Shown: piece by piece, positions 1 through 9,081 of the stretch
Layout: the number at the start of each line of letters is the position of its first letter
Numbering within the stretch: the stretch's first letter is position 1
Assembly (NCBI GenBank): GCA_025526915.1
Contig: JAHLKH010000342.1
Location: 1 to 18,807 of the forward strand
Source: Entophlyctis helioformis
Lineage: Eukaryota; Chytridiomycota; Chytridiomycetes; Chytridiales; Chytriomycetaceae
DNA length: 18,807 bases
Reading direction: 5' to 3'
Program-made: the position numbers and the translations under genes
Notes under the pieces: generated by a model
Databases searched by the model: none
Told to the model about the DNA's origin: nothing
The model's input: only the letters and a program-made list of their open reading frames with translations

Positions 1-1225
1 AGGTTGCTGCATGGCGTCATAGACGGCCAGAGCGTGCTTTGCAACATCCTTGGAGGGTTGGCTGGGCAACAACGCCAAGATGGAGGAGTGGACACGGTAG
101 TCGTTGCGAAGACCGCATGTTGCCACGAGCCGCAATACTACAGGCCATGCTCGCGGCGTTAGACTGGACGACAGCAGGATCAAGACTGCCGCGAAAGGGG
201 GCCAACTTACCAACCGAGTACTTTTTGTCCAGGCAGCGGGCAGCCGCAAAGGCACGGGATAGGGCAATGAGAACGACGACGGCGGACGTCAGGGCTTGTC
301 CAGACGCTTGAACGATCTGCGAGGCGTCGCGAACAAAGCTGGTAGCCAGTGCGTCTGCGAGATCGATGTGAGGAGCAGCCTGAGGCGCAACGCACTTTGC
401 AATGAGCGATGCACAAGTGGCAGCGAATGCGTTGGCCTGTCCCGGCTTGTCGGGCTGTGCTGCCGTGCGAAGAGATCCGAGGGCAGCCTCGTATGCAGCC
501 CAGACAGCGTCTTGGAATGCGGGATCGGTGAGGTCCGGCAGCGCGAGTGCATCTGGAGCAGCAGCCGATGCAGCCGATGCAGCCGATGCAGCCGATGCAG
601 ACATATCGCTGACGTCGGCGGCCGTGCTGCTGGGCGGTGCAGACGCAGACGGACTGGCGAGGCGGGCTCCGAGGGCTGGCGCATGGCCGAGAGGGATGCG
701 GACGAAGCGACTGCGGCCCTGCGCAGCGTCAGCCGAGTCTGTCGGGCTTGCCGAGTCTGCAGCGCTGTCGCCTGCGCGAGCACCAGCACCAGCGCCAGCA
801 GCGACGACGCCCGAGGCCGGGCCCGAGGCAGCGACGATGCGCACGGGCTTTATGGTGTGGCGACCGACCAGCGGGAACTGGGCCTTGGGCGAGGCGGGCG
901 TCAGCCACTTCTGGTTGGCGGCGTGGAAGACGGGCATGTACGCCACGAGCGGAGCGACCGAGCTGATCAGGCGACGCTGGCTGCTGCGTGTGCTGCTGCG
1001 TGTGCTGCTTGTGCTGCTGGTTGCATGTGCGGTTGCGCCAGAGAGCGCTGCGATGCCCCGCACGCCCGGTGCACCACCAATGCCGCTGCCGCCTGCAGCG
1101 CCTGCGCCTGCTCGTGCCGTGGCAGCCACTCGCACAGTCACGCCCTTGGCACTCGCACTCGCACTCGCACTCGCACTCGCACAAGCGTTCATGGCTCGTC
1201 GGCGATCTTGCGGCCCGATATTCAT
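1..1225 (-). CDS. Ala/Ser-rich PPR-like protein, probably mitochondrial (3' end outside window)
   Basis: I do not firmly recognise this protein. The likely start is ATG at 1225-1223 in an AT-rich leader; a second in-frame ATG at 1192-1190 has a better context. A strong donor (GTAAGT, from 210) and an acceptor at 139-138 define a 73-bp intron at 138-210. The second exon, 137-1, stays open to the window edge, so the C terminus is missing. From the second ATG the first ~130 residues are Ala/Ser/Arg-rich with almost no acidic residues, as expected of a mitochondrial presequence. After a low-complexity Ala-Ser stretch the protein becomes helical. Its last visible part, around SSILALLPSQPSKDVAKHAL, resembles a pentatricopeptide (PPR) helix pair. 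In-frame repeats include a 9-bp unit x4 at 561-596 and a GCACTC hexamer near 1150-1180. That it is a gene is fairly sure; PPR is inference. Confidence 0.5.
561..596. repeat. 9-bp in-frame tandem repeat (4 units)
   Basis: Four perfect copies of GCAGCCGAT follow each other. Read on the minus strand they encode an Ala-Ala-Ser tract inside the PPR-like protein. Being a multiple of three, copy-number change would not break the frame. Confidence 0.9.
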
Positions 1226-1251
1226 ACAATTACCAAGAAGTATTGAATTAA

Positions 1252-1274
1252 ATTCGTCGCAAGAGGCGACGAAT
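1252..1274. other. Perfect 9-bp inverted repeat (hairpin)
   Basis: ATTCGTCGC at 1252-1260 is followed by a 5-base spacer and its exact reverse complement at 1266-1274. It lies in the 236-bp spacer between the start of the PPR-like gene and the stop of the Fanzor-type gene. It could be a leader structure of the former or part of a structured RNA downstream of the latter. Function is unknown. Confidence 0.6.
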
Positions 1275-1416
1275 GCAAGCCCGCATATCACACGATGGAA
1301 GGTTCGAGTCAGCAACGAGCATGCGACGACAGGCAGGCGAGGCACATCCACATGCATGAGCGGCTTACCTTTCATTATTATTGAAATAATGATGTGATAA
1401 GTGACCCGTTAGGTCG

Positions 1417-1434
1417 ATCGGGAGGTCCCCCGAT
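1417..1434. other. GC-rich 6-bp stem downstream of the Fanzor stop codon
   Basis: ATCGGG at 1417-1422 pairs perfectly with CCCGAT at 1429-1434 around a 6-base loop, 27 bp beyond the Fanzor stop codon in its transcription direction. In Fanzor/TnpB elements the guide RNA scaffold lies at the 3' end of the nuclease gene, so this is the natural place to look for one. The stem alone does not prove it; 3' UTR structure or chance is equally possible. Confidence 0.3.
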
Positions 1435-1461
1435 TCAAAGTGTTGGTAGTGGTGGTGCAAG

Positions 1462-4400
1462 TCAGAGCGCCAAAGGCTTGTCACGTGGAGTGGCACGTGA
1501 CTTGCTGGCACGCTGTGACTTGCTGACACGCTGTGGCTGTGTTGGACGCAGCTTGTCGACACGTCTTGCACGATCTTGGACGACAGGCCGATCGGGTGGT
1601 GTTGGAGGCTGCTGGATGACGGGCGGATCGGGTGGTGCCAGAGGCTGCTGGTCGACAGGCGGAGAACGTATTGCACGCAGCTGGATGGAGATATGCATTG
1701 CCGCGATGCTGTTGAGGTGCGCTTGCGTGGCTGGATTGCTGTCGGCTTTGGTGTGTGTCAAGTAGAGCGGCCGGTGTCCAAAGAGCAGATGCCACAGTGC
1801 GACCATCCCGATGTTGGTGGCCCCAAGCACGTCGCGGTGGTAGACAGTCTTGCAGTCTGTGCACTCGTAGCGTCGCAGGTTGGTGCGGTTCTTGTCTGGG
1901 ATCCGCTGCTTGCACTGCGGGCACATCTGGCTGGTCAGGTTCTCGTTGCAGCGGTAGATCTGTGCGTGTTCATGATCGTGTGTCAGTTGGTGCACAGATG
2001 GATGGATGAATGGATGGACAGCGTGGCATCAGACGCACATAGGCATATCCAGACGACCGCAGATGCCTGATGAGAAACTTCTCAAACACAGCGTGCCGGC
2101 CACCTTGGCCTGTAAAGTCGATGCCAAATGCCCACACAACAGGAATGTCCTTCTCTGTTGGCTTGTCACAGCGGCCTTGAGACGCAGCAGATGCGCGATA
2201 TCTAGTGGTCGATCCTGCCAGATTCATGATGCCCTCAAGAGCGTTTCCGCGAATAGACATGCTGTTGCTGCGCATGGCAAACCGCTTGGCTTTGACCTTC
2301 TGTGGAATGCCATGCCACGCCATGCCATCCAGTGTGATCAGCAGGCAATCAAGCAGCTTGGCGGTCATGGCAATGGACATCCAGAAGCAGAGAAAACGTA
2401 CCCGTGCATTCAGGAATGGCGAGCAGTATGTATGGCAGCGCAGATCCCAAAAGGCTCTCTCGCCAGGCTTGACGTTTGGATCGGCATGCTTTGCTGTCTT
2501 GAATGCAATGGCTGCCTGGATGTCGGCTGCCTTGGCAAGTCGGTCATCAAACCTGGCACAAGAGGCAGGCACTGTGAGTTGATCTGGTCAAGAGTGCACG
2601 TGGCAGAGTCATTGCATGCATACCACCACTGAAAGATGTGCTCAGCATGTGCCATGCCAGAGGAGAGCACGTAGTTGGCCTCGAGCGTATACGAAAAGTC
2701 TCTGAGATTGACCAAGATGCTGGACGCGCCATACAGGTACCGCTGGCCCCAATCAATGCCGACAATCCGCACAAACCGGTAGCCCTTGTTGGTGAACAAC
2801 TTGTTGGCTTTGATGATGTTGCGCAGTCGCTGCGAGGCGTAAAAGTTGCGCTGGGCCTGTCGTGCCATGGCATGAGTGAGGAATGCACAATGCATGTGCA
2901 CCAATGCGCGAGTTTAGCATGCAAGTGGCTTACAGGATTGGTCGCTTTTGGCTTGGCGGCTGATGGGTCGGCAGGATCGGCGGCTGTGGATGGCATGTCA
3001 GTCGGTGTGGACAACAAGTGCGCGTCTGGATTGGCACAGCAACTCACATTCGCAATCCATGTGATCATGCCCGTCATTGGCCTCATCATCATGAGCATCA
3101 CCAGCAAGACTGAGCTGCTGGGCTGGAGAAGCCGCATTGGGATCTGCAGAGCAAGGCGGATGTCAGATTCAATGTGTGCACCAAAGCATTCAAGCATGGC
3201 ACATACTGCGAGGCGACTCTGGACGGTCTGTGCGAAAGTCCAGAGTCAGCTGAGAGACGCTGTATCCATCGGTCTTGATGCTGCCTAGTCTGACAGCCTT
3301 GGTTGGTCGCGCTGGGGGCAGGGCTTTGATCGCAGCCTGGATGTAATCCTCGCGCTCCTTGCCATCCAGACTCTGCTTGTTGGCCTCTCGCGTCGCCTTG
3401 GCTTTGGCCACTTTCTTTGCCTTGGCGTTGGCCGCGTCCATCTGGACCTTAGCGTCTGCAGGCGTCTGGAAGCGTCGTGTATCCGAGGCGAGTCCGGGGA
3501 GGAGGATGTCGAGAACGCAATCCTCGCGGCTTGAGCTGAAAGCAGCTTGGATGTCGTTGTTGGATGACACAAGAGTCAAGGCTTGCGAGCCAGGCTCTTT
3601 GAGAAGAGTGGTTTGTAAGTATCAAATCATGTTAACATGGCATAACCAAGTGCGACCTACTGCTGATCGCAGCCAAGAGACGCTTTTGCAAAGCCTGCAA
3701 TGCCGCGTTGTTCTTGGTTGGCTTGCGATCCTTTGGGTTCCCTATCACCGACCAAAACAGAATGGTCTCGGTGATATGGACAAACGGGTCCCGATTCGCC
3801 GCCTCAGGGCATAACTTGATCACTGTTTCGCCAGCCAGCTTGCGCAGCCGGTAGAACTTGCCTATTTCCGACAGCGACTTGTTGAGCAAGATCGCCGCAA
3901 GCCTGACCAGCTGTTGGGGGATCCCAGCAATGGCTATGCCCTCCGTGTCTGAAGGTGTGCTGGATGCCGCGTCTGTGGTGGCCTCGTCCCTCTCGCCACA
4001 TGGCTTCTTGGTCGCGGTGCAATCAGTGGGCGACGAAGAGCTAGACAGGGCCCTCTTGCGACCTGCCGCAGGAGGTGCAGCATCCAGAGTGGCTTGTGGT
4101 GCAGCGTCAAGATCGGCCGGCGATGGGGCATCCTCAGCAACCAGTGGCATGGCGTCCTCAGCGACCTGTGGTGTGGCATCCTCGGCGGCCAGTGGCGTGG
4201 CGTCCTCAATGGCTTTGGTCATGGCCGCGACTGATGCCACGACCTCCTCCTTTGATGCGCCGGGCATCAGCTGGTGGGCAGCAGCAAGCACGAGCATCGA
4301 CTGGTTCGAGATGACATGCACTGCCAGCATGGTGCAGATATCTCGGGCCAAGTAGCTGTAGATGTCATTGGCCACTCTCGAGCACAGACCAACAGCCAGC

Positions 4401-7400
4401 TTGCATGGCAGGACTGCCTTGTCCAAATCTGTCTGGATCGCGCTCGTCTGGATCGCGTCCATCTTGTCAGCATCCATCATATCCATGCCCATCATGTCAG
4501 CATCAGCCATGTTTGCACGCACCTTGCCTGCATTGGCGTGCACCATGCGCCGCGTCCAGTTACGGTGAACAATCAGTTGCATGACGGTGACCAACCATGC
4601 GTTGGTGGTGTCCATATATGATCGCGGCTTTGCCATGCGACCATTGCCAACAATCATGACAATGTGGCGTAGGAGACATGCCACAGACGTCTCGCCGCCG
4701 GATCTGCTGCTGGTCAGTGCTGTGAGGAGTTGATTGGCAGTTGGAATGACTGCTGCTGCTTCTGCTTCTGCTTGCTGCTCGTGCTGCTCATGCTGCTCGT
4801 CATCCTCGTGATCCTCATGCTGCTCGTCGTCCTCGTGATCCTCATGATCGTCATCGTCCTCGTGGTCGCGATCGTCCTCATGGCTGTCAGGACCGTCAGG
4901 GTCATTGGGGCCATTGGGCTGCTTGGGCTTCTTGACGCGTCCGAGCAAACAGAGCTCAAGCACTGTGCCCTTTGAGAGGATCACAGAATCCCCATAGAAA
5001 GGGATTTTGCCCTTGCGACCATGTGGACCAACGCCATACATAAACCGGACCATGGTGTCCTTTTCCAGCACACAGTATCCTGCCAAGAGCGCAGCCTCCA
5101 TCTTGCGGTCAAGTTTCTCCGATCAAGAAAGCAGTAGTTGGTCTTTCCATCGCGGGTCCACTTGAAAACGCGATAATCGAGTGGCAGCGGCTCATCTGAC
5201 TTGAGCTTGAGCAGTACTTCGAGAACAGCGCCGAGCATCACAATCCCGACATGCCGAGCGCCGACGATGAACGTGTAAACCTTGGAAATGCAGGCTAGGA
5301 CGACCATGGCTGACGGTTTGCTCTGCTGATGGTGGTTTGGCTGGAGGGCCCAACAACTTTGCGCTTGCTGGATTGTCTGAAACCATCTCCTGCACACCTG
5401 TCAGCACACACAAAGCCGAGCATGCAGAGCAGCATGGCGATCAACCCCCATACCTTCAGATCCACGATCATATTGGGGCGATGTTGCTGCGTGTTTGTCT
5501 GAGCCTTTGGTGCTTTGGGATGCTGCTGTGCCTCCTGCTCGCGCTCGTCCTCCTCCTTCTCCTTGTCTTTCTCCGTGCCCTCCTCTGTTGGTGCTTTGAA
5601 ATTGGCGGCTGCAGGAAGAGTCTGGCAGGCCCCTTGTTTGTAGTCGCCCATCCGGACAAGCTCATTGTGCAAGGTGCGTCTTGCATGAAATGCGTATCTG
5701 CCAGCAGAATGCATGTCAGCAAGCACATTCAAGGCACGCGACATGCCATATGCCACTTACGCCTGTGTCTCGTCCTCAGATTGAGCCTGGCGGGCTTGCT
5801 TGCTTGCATCCTTCTTGAGCTCCTTGATGATCTCATCTGCCTTGGCCTTCTCTGCACGCTCTTCTCGCTCCTTCTTGAATACAGCCTGTCTGGCCAGTGT
5901 GACAAGGTATGGCTCCTGCCGTGTTTGGATGCAATCTTAGGCGTGCATTCTGAATGTGCACAAGATGCTCACAATTACAAGCCTGCAGTTCAACTCACGG
6001 TTGTCTTTGTGTCTTGAAGCACATCAATGTAGAGGATCTTGTCGCGATCTGTGCCATCAGCTGCGGCTGGAGATGGCAGCAGCATCTTTGGCGCTTTTGG
6101 TGGCTTGCCGACCTGTCAAGTCAAAGCATGAGCAGGTGCATCAAGCCGCCACATGCAAACAGAGCATAGAAATGCAAAGACGCACTGGAGCCCTGTCAAT
6201 GATCAGTGTCAGTGTGTCTGTGGCTTGTTGATACTGCTCAGAAAGTGCCAGCGGCTTGAAGTCGTCCGGGCTGTGTTTCTTTTGGCATTCCAAGAGATTC
6301 AGCGTATCTACGGCCTGTTTGCGAATGGCAGCGACAGCCTTTCGAGTCGCGATCCGTGTGCTCTTTCTGCGGTGCTGTTTAGCCTTGCGGTTGCCTGCCA
6401 GAAGAATGCCGTGATTGATTGTGAATACACAAGGTCGCACTGTGCCAAACAAATGCAGAGCGAACCTGGCTTCCTTGAACGCCTGAATGGTGCACATGCG
6501 ATGCCTGGATACCTCTTGAGCCGTTCCTGCAGTCTCAGGATCACCATCTGCTCGCCCAGTGATGGATCAAGTCAGCCATGCTCAAAATCAGCAACAGCAT
6601 GCAGTGGACAGTCAAGACACGCATCCAAGCCACCCAAAACTCACAAAGGCGTGTAACAGGCTCTGCTCAGCTGGGCTGAGTATCTCATATCCTTTTGTAG
6701 CGAGATCCTTCTCGTGCACAGCCTGGAGCAGCTGCTTGCTTGCATTCTCGCAGATATCAGCAAGAATGTCGCGGCCGTTGATGCTGTCATTGGCAAGCTG
6801 ATCTGCTGTGCACCGGAGGATGCAGCCAAGCACGACACGGCAGCCATTGAATTCGCCAAAAACGCCGTCCATCCGCCTTGTGCTGACAGTGTGGTTGGCG
6901 AGCTCTGTGACTGCGTCCCGTGTGATGTGCCAAACCGCACCACTGGCATTTCCCTTCAGCTGCTGTGCCGTGTGGCTCAAGCAGCAGTCGCTGTAGGCCG
7001 TGCATGCAGAGGCAGATCTGCCAGTGGCATCCATCAGAGTCAGTGCCACAAGAATCCTGCAGAGATCGCAGCCGTGCCTACCTGTTTTGGGGCGAGATGG
7101 TCCTGTTGGCAGTGATGCTGTTGCCATTGGATGGTGCATGCATTCATGTCAATGCCATGCTGTCCAAGTGCATCCAAACCAAGACTTACTGCCGCATCTG
7201 TCCTGCAAACACACTGGCATAATGGCCACATGCTGGGGCTGTGATCTCTCCAATATCGGCTCCTCTCTCGTCACGGTTGAGAAACACCGCGAAGGCATTG
7301 CTGAATGACTGAGCAAGAGGCTTGCCGCCGATCTTGTACATCTGCCACATGAACGCGATCTTGATGACATGCACAAACATTCTGGCAATGTCGGGGTCTT

Positions 7401-8430
7401 GGAGGCATTCACAGACATCCGCGACAGAGATACCCAGCTGCTCTGCCTCCAACCGAATGCATGCCATGATGCACTTTGCAGCCGTGACGATCCCTTTCAA
7501 GTCCACATGCAGCATCACGAGTAAGTCAAGGTCGCAGTGCATGACATCCAAAAATGCAAAGCAGGCAAGCCAACCTACCAATCCCAACACAATGGAAATA
7601 GTCGTTGCTCGCCATTGCGGCCACCAACTGGCAGACAAAGGGAATGTCTGGCAAGCCTAAGGCGGCTGCAATGGAGGCAATCCCATGGTGATTGTAGGAT
7701 CGCATTCTATTGATCTGCCCACTGCGCAGTTGCAGCAGCAGGACAGGGCAATAGCCGGCACAGTGGAACACCAGATCGGAGTCGCCACTGATGACAATGA
7801 CTGGCACATTGCTGTCAAGAAGGCGCGTGAGCCATGGATTCTAGAAGCATGCAGAAGGCCGACCAACCTTGCTTCGCGGGAATGGTGTGCAATGCAAACA
7901 TCCGCCTCATTCTCGCAAAGGCACACAGACGACCCGCCTTTGAAGTATCTGAGAAGACTGCCCAGGGCCCTTGAGATGGCTGCCTTGCGCTCGCGTGTGA
8001 GGGGGTATGCCTTCTGCAGGCGCTGCATCTCGTTTCTGGAATGGCATTGAGTCAGTACAGCATGCAGATCAACAGCAGCAAGTGCACACCTCGAGAGCTT
8101 GCCGCTCTTCTTGCCGGCATTTCGCTTGGCTGCCTCAGCCATGAGAAAGGATGCCGCCTCCAATGCCGCCCAGGCCCGCCCGGCATAAGCAGCCTTGATG
8201 GCGGTGTCAAGCTGCGAGCCGTCAACGTGCAGCTGGACTGTGTGCAGCTGTCCGATGGCTGCGGCGAGGCTGCTGATGAGCGGCTGGAGTAGCAGCCTCC
8301 AGTCGTCGTCAGACTGGGGCGGCTTTGCGGCTGCTGCTCTCATAATGTCAATGAAGAGCAGGCAAAGGATGTCGACATGGATGATGCAGCTGATGGGCTC
8401 GGAGTCGGCGGCTGCTGCTGGCTGCTGCAT
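1462..8430 (-). CDS. PIN (FEN1/XPG-like) nuclease fused to Fanzor (TnpB-like) nuclease
   Basis: Start is ATG 8430-8428, the only in-frame ATG before the first PIN motif. Exons as I read them, 5' to 3': 8430-8090, 8035-7868, 7811-7579, 7493-7190, 7102-7082, 7017-6645, 6547-6513, 6465-6186, 6112-5999, 5915-5761, 5697-5454, then an ambiguous stretch (either 5397-5170, or 5389-5281 plus 5195-5170), 5116-3661, 3596-3207, 3143-3048, 2983-2934, 2856-2624, 2552-2039, 1959-1462. All listed junctions are GT...AG and every phase closes, giving about 1,870 residues. The N-terminal third is a PIN nuclease, the middle is unrecognised but conserved in the paralogue at 16146, and the C-terminal half is a Fanzor. 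It is expected to be a nuclear, possibly RNA-guided, DNA nuclease. The junctions at 6513/6465 and 5454/5116 are the weakest. Two separate genes remain possible but need an unseen stop and start near 5.1-5.4 kb. Confidence 0.68.
4127..4210. repeat. 24-bp coding tandem repeat (3.5 units)
   Basis: Units at 4127-4150, 4151-4174, 4175-4198 and a partial at 4199-4210 encode an 8-residue repeat of the form E-D-A-x-P-x-x-A in the Fanzor N-terminal exon. It reads as a disordered spacer. The units differ by a few bases, so they are not fresh duplicates. Confidence 0.85.
4770..4885. repeat. Acidic His/Glu/Asp low-complexity coding tract
   Basis: On the minus strand this region encodes a run of roughly 40 residues built almost only from Asp, Glu, His and Gln, including two near-identical 27-bp units (around 4792-4845). 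It lies in the Fanzor exon 5116-3661, just after the KGKIPFYGDSVILSKG segment, and is probably a disordered loop. Confidence 0.8.
5454..7102 (-). other. Conserved middle segment of unknown function (fusion gene)
   Basis: Exons 7102-7082, 7017-6645, 6547-6513, 6465-6186, 6112-5999, 5915-5761 and 5697-5454. I recognise no domain. The part encoded by 7017-6645 contains NGRDILADI, matching AGRDILARI in the paralogue, and both continue into helical sequence. The 6465-6186 exon is very basic (NRKAKQHRR) and then helical. Exon 6112-5999 is Pro/Lys-rich (GKPPKAPK) and ends DTKTT, matching PPTPPKRK and DTQTT in the paralogue. Exons 5915-5761 and 5697-5454 are highly charged (KKEREERAEKAKADEIIKEL, then a Glu/Lys run), consistent with a long helix or coiled coil linking the nuclease halves. 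Confidence 0.6.
7190..8430 (-). other. PIN / XPG-like nuclease domain of the fusion gene
   Basis: The first four exons carry the acidic metal-binding motifs of the FEN1/XPG type of PIN fold, in order: IIHVDI (Asp ~20), LHVDG (Asp ~70, place of the FEN1 F-D-G motif), CENEADVCIA (Glu ~157 and Asp ~159, place of the EAEA motif) and VISGDSDLVFHC (Asp ~180 and ~182, place of the DMD motif). Then comes RSYNHHGI and a SNDYFHCVGIG-like stretch that sits where FEN1-type nucleases have their helix-hairpin-helix (x-x-DY-x-x-GIG). All expected carboxylates are present, so the domain looks catalytically competent. The same motifs and exon boundaries recur in the gene at 16146. The family does 5'-flap or structure-specific cleavage; the substrate here is unknown. 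Confidence 0.8.
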
Positions 8431-8678
8431 CTGGCTGCTGCTGGGCAATGGCCTGAATGGCAGTGGGCAGAGGGGTGTCTGCTTTGTATGTCTTGACACC
8501 GCCTCTCTTGTCGATGGTGGGGAGACTGTCGTCGACTCCCATGTGTGCTCGTTGGTTTGTTGTTGCGTGTTGTTTTGTGTCGGTCGTTTTATGGGCAAGC
8601 TGCTCTCGTAATATCAGACTGATGGTTGGCAGCAACACATGGAGCACTGGTCTGTGTGTGTGGAATGGCATGCTCCTC

Positions 8679-8698
8679 AGAGAGAGAGAGAGAGAGAG
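8679..8698. repeat. (AG)10 microsatellite
   Basis: Ten uninterrupted AG dinucleotides in the intergenic region upstream of the PIN-Fanzor gene. Confidence 0.95.
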
Positions 8699-8844
8699 GC
8701 GTTGCACATGACTATGCATTCGCCCCTCTTTATTCATGGAGGACACACACGCACGGCCCAGCGAGGCAGCAGACGCTGCTGCCTGCACCACTGCCGTTGC
8801 TGTGCTCGCATCGCGCAGTGTCTGCACTGTGCAAGGGCTCTCTA

Positions 8845-8928
8845 GATCGACCAATCACACCGATTCCACCAGGATCGACCAATCACAGCGATTCCACCAG
8901 AATTGACCAATCAGGAATATTCCACCAG
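8845..8928 (+). promoter_or_regulatory. Three tandem 28-bp CCAAT-box repeats upstream of COA3
   Basis: Units at 8845-8872, 8873-8900 and 8901-8928 are each exactly 28 bp. Each contains GACCAATCA near its start and ATTCCACCAG at its end. CCAAT cores are at 8851, 8879 and 8907. CCAAT is bound by the HAP/NF-Y complex, which in yeasts controls respiratory genes, so its presence before a cytochrome oxidase assembly gene is functionally sensible. The third unit has diverged in its middle while keeping both ends, which suggests selection on the CCAAT core and the flanking box. Confidence 0.65.
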
Positions 8929-8990
8929 GGGTAATGGTATGAGAACCGGGCCGAACCTTGGACGCTTAACAACAACTGCTACTGCAACCA

Positions 8991-9069
<79 letters not shown>
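8991..9069. repeat. (CA)n microsatellite in the COA3 leader
   Basis: About 79 bp of alternating CA with one AA interruption near 9017-9019. It ends 12 bp before the COA3 start codon and so probably lies in the 5' leader or core promoter. Confidence 0.95.
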
Positions 9070-9070
<1 letters not shown>

Positions 9071-9081
9071 CAACTGCCGCC

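Larger units (their letters stand above)
1462..5116 (-). other. Fanzor (TnpB-like, Fanzor1-type) nuclease region of the fusion gene
   Basis: The C-terminal seven exons. Exon 5116-3661 holds an N-terminal domain interrupted by an acidic His/Asp/Glu tract, a Met-Asp-rich stretch, an 8-residue repeat and a basic GRKRAL...KKP signal that could direct nuclear import. Exon 3596-3207 has KTDGYSVSQ, like the TDGVSVS stretch of Fanzor proteins. Exon 2856-2624 has VGIDWGQR, the RuvC-I motif with catalytic Asp. Exon 2552-2039 has DIPVVWAFG, typical of the segment before the last RuvC part. Exon 1959-1462 has NENLTSQMCPQC, CTDC and RDVLGATNI: a CxxC...CxxC zinc ribbon, the DE-x-x-TS-like motif and RuvC-III Asp. 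A Pro/Arg-rich tail follows to the TGA. TnpB/Fanzor proteins are RNA-guided DNA endonucleases; activity here is inferred. Confidence 0.82.
8431..9081. promoter_or_regulatory. Divergent promoter region between the PIN-Fanzor gene and COA3
   Basis: No gene is visible in these 651 bp. They separate two divergent start codons (8430 on minus, 9082 on plus). Contents in order: an (AG)10 tract at 8679-8698, three 28-bp CCAAT-containing repeats at 8845-8928, and a ~79-bp CA tract ending 12 bp before the COA3 ATG. The CCAAT repeats are nearer COA3 and probably serve it. I see no clear TATA element. Confidence 0.6.

Noticed and set aside
402..1397. Long plus-strand open frame opposite the PPR-like gene
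   Set aside because: Its Ala/Arg/Cys-rich translation is the shadow of a GC-rich repetitive coding strand; the minus strand has a clear splice pair and a targeting-like N terminus.
1398..1445. tRNA-like look of the sequence with a GATTCAAAG stretch
   Set aside because: No acceptor stem, anticodon arm or full-length cloverleaf can be formed around it.
2547..3197. Minus-strand open frame with many Met/Ser/Thr residues
   Set aside because: It crosses introns of the Fanzor region in the wrong frame; the motif-bearing frame is elsewhere.
1462..8430. Reading the minus-strand gene as a pseudogene because of in-frame stops
   Set aside because: Each stop falls inside a GT...AG interval whose removal restores frame and motif order, and many of the intron positions are confirmed by the paralogue.
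1226..8700. Terminal inverted repeats and target-site duplication around the PIN-Fanzor gene
   Set aside because: I compared the two flanks by eye and saw no matching ends.
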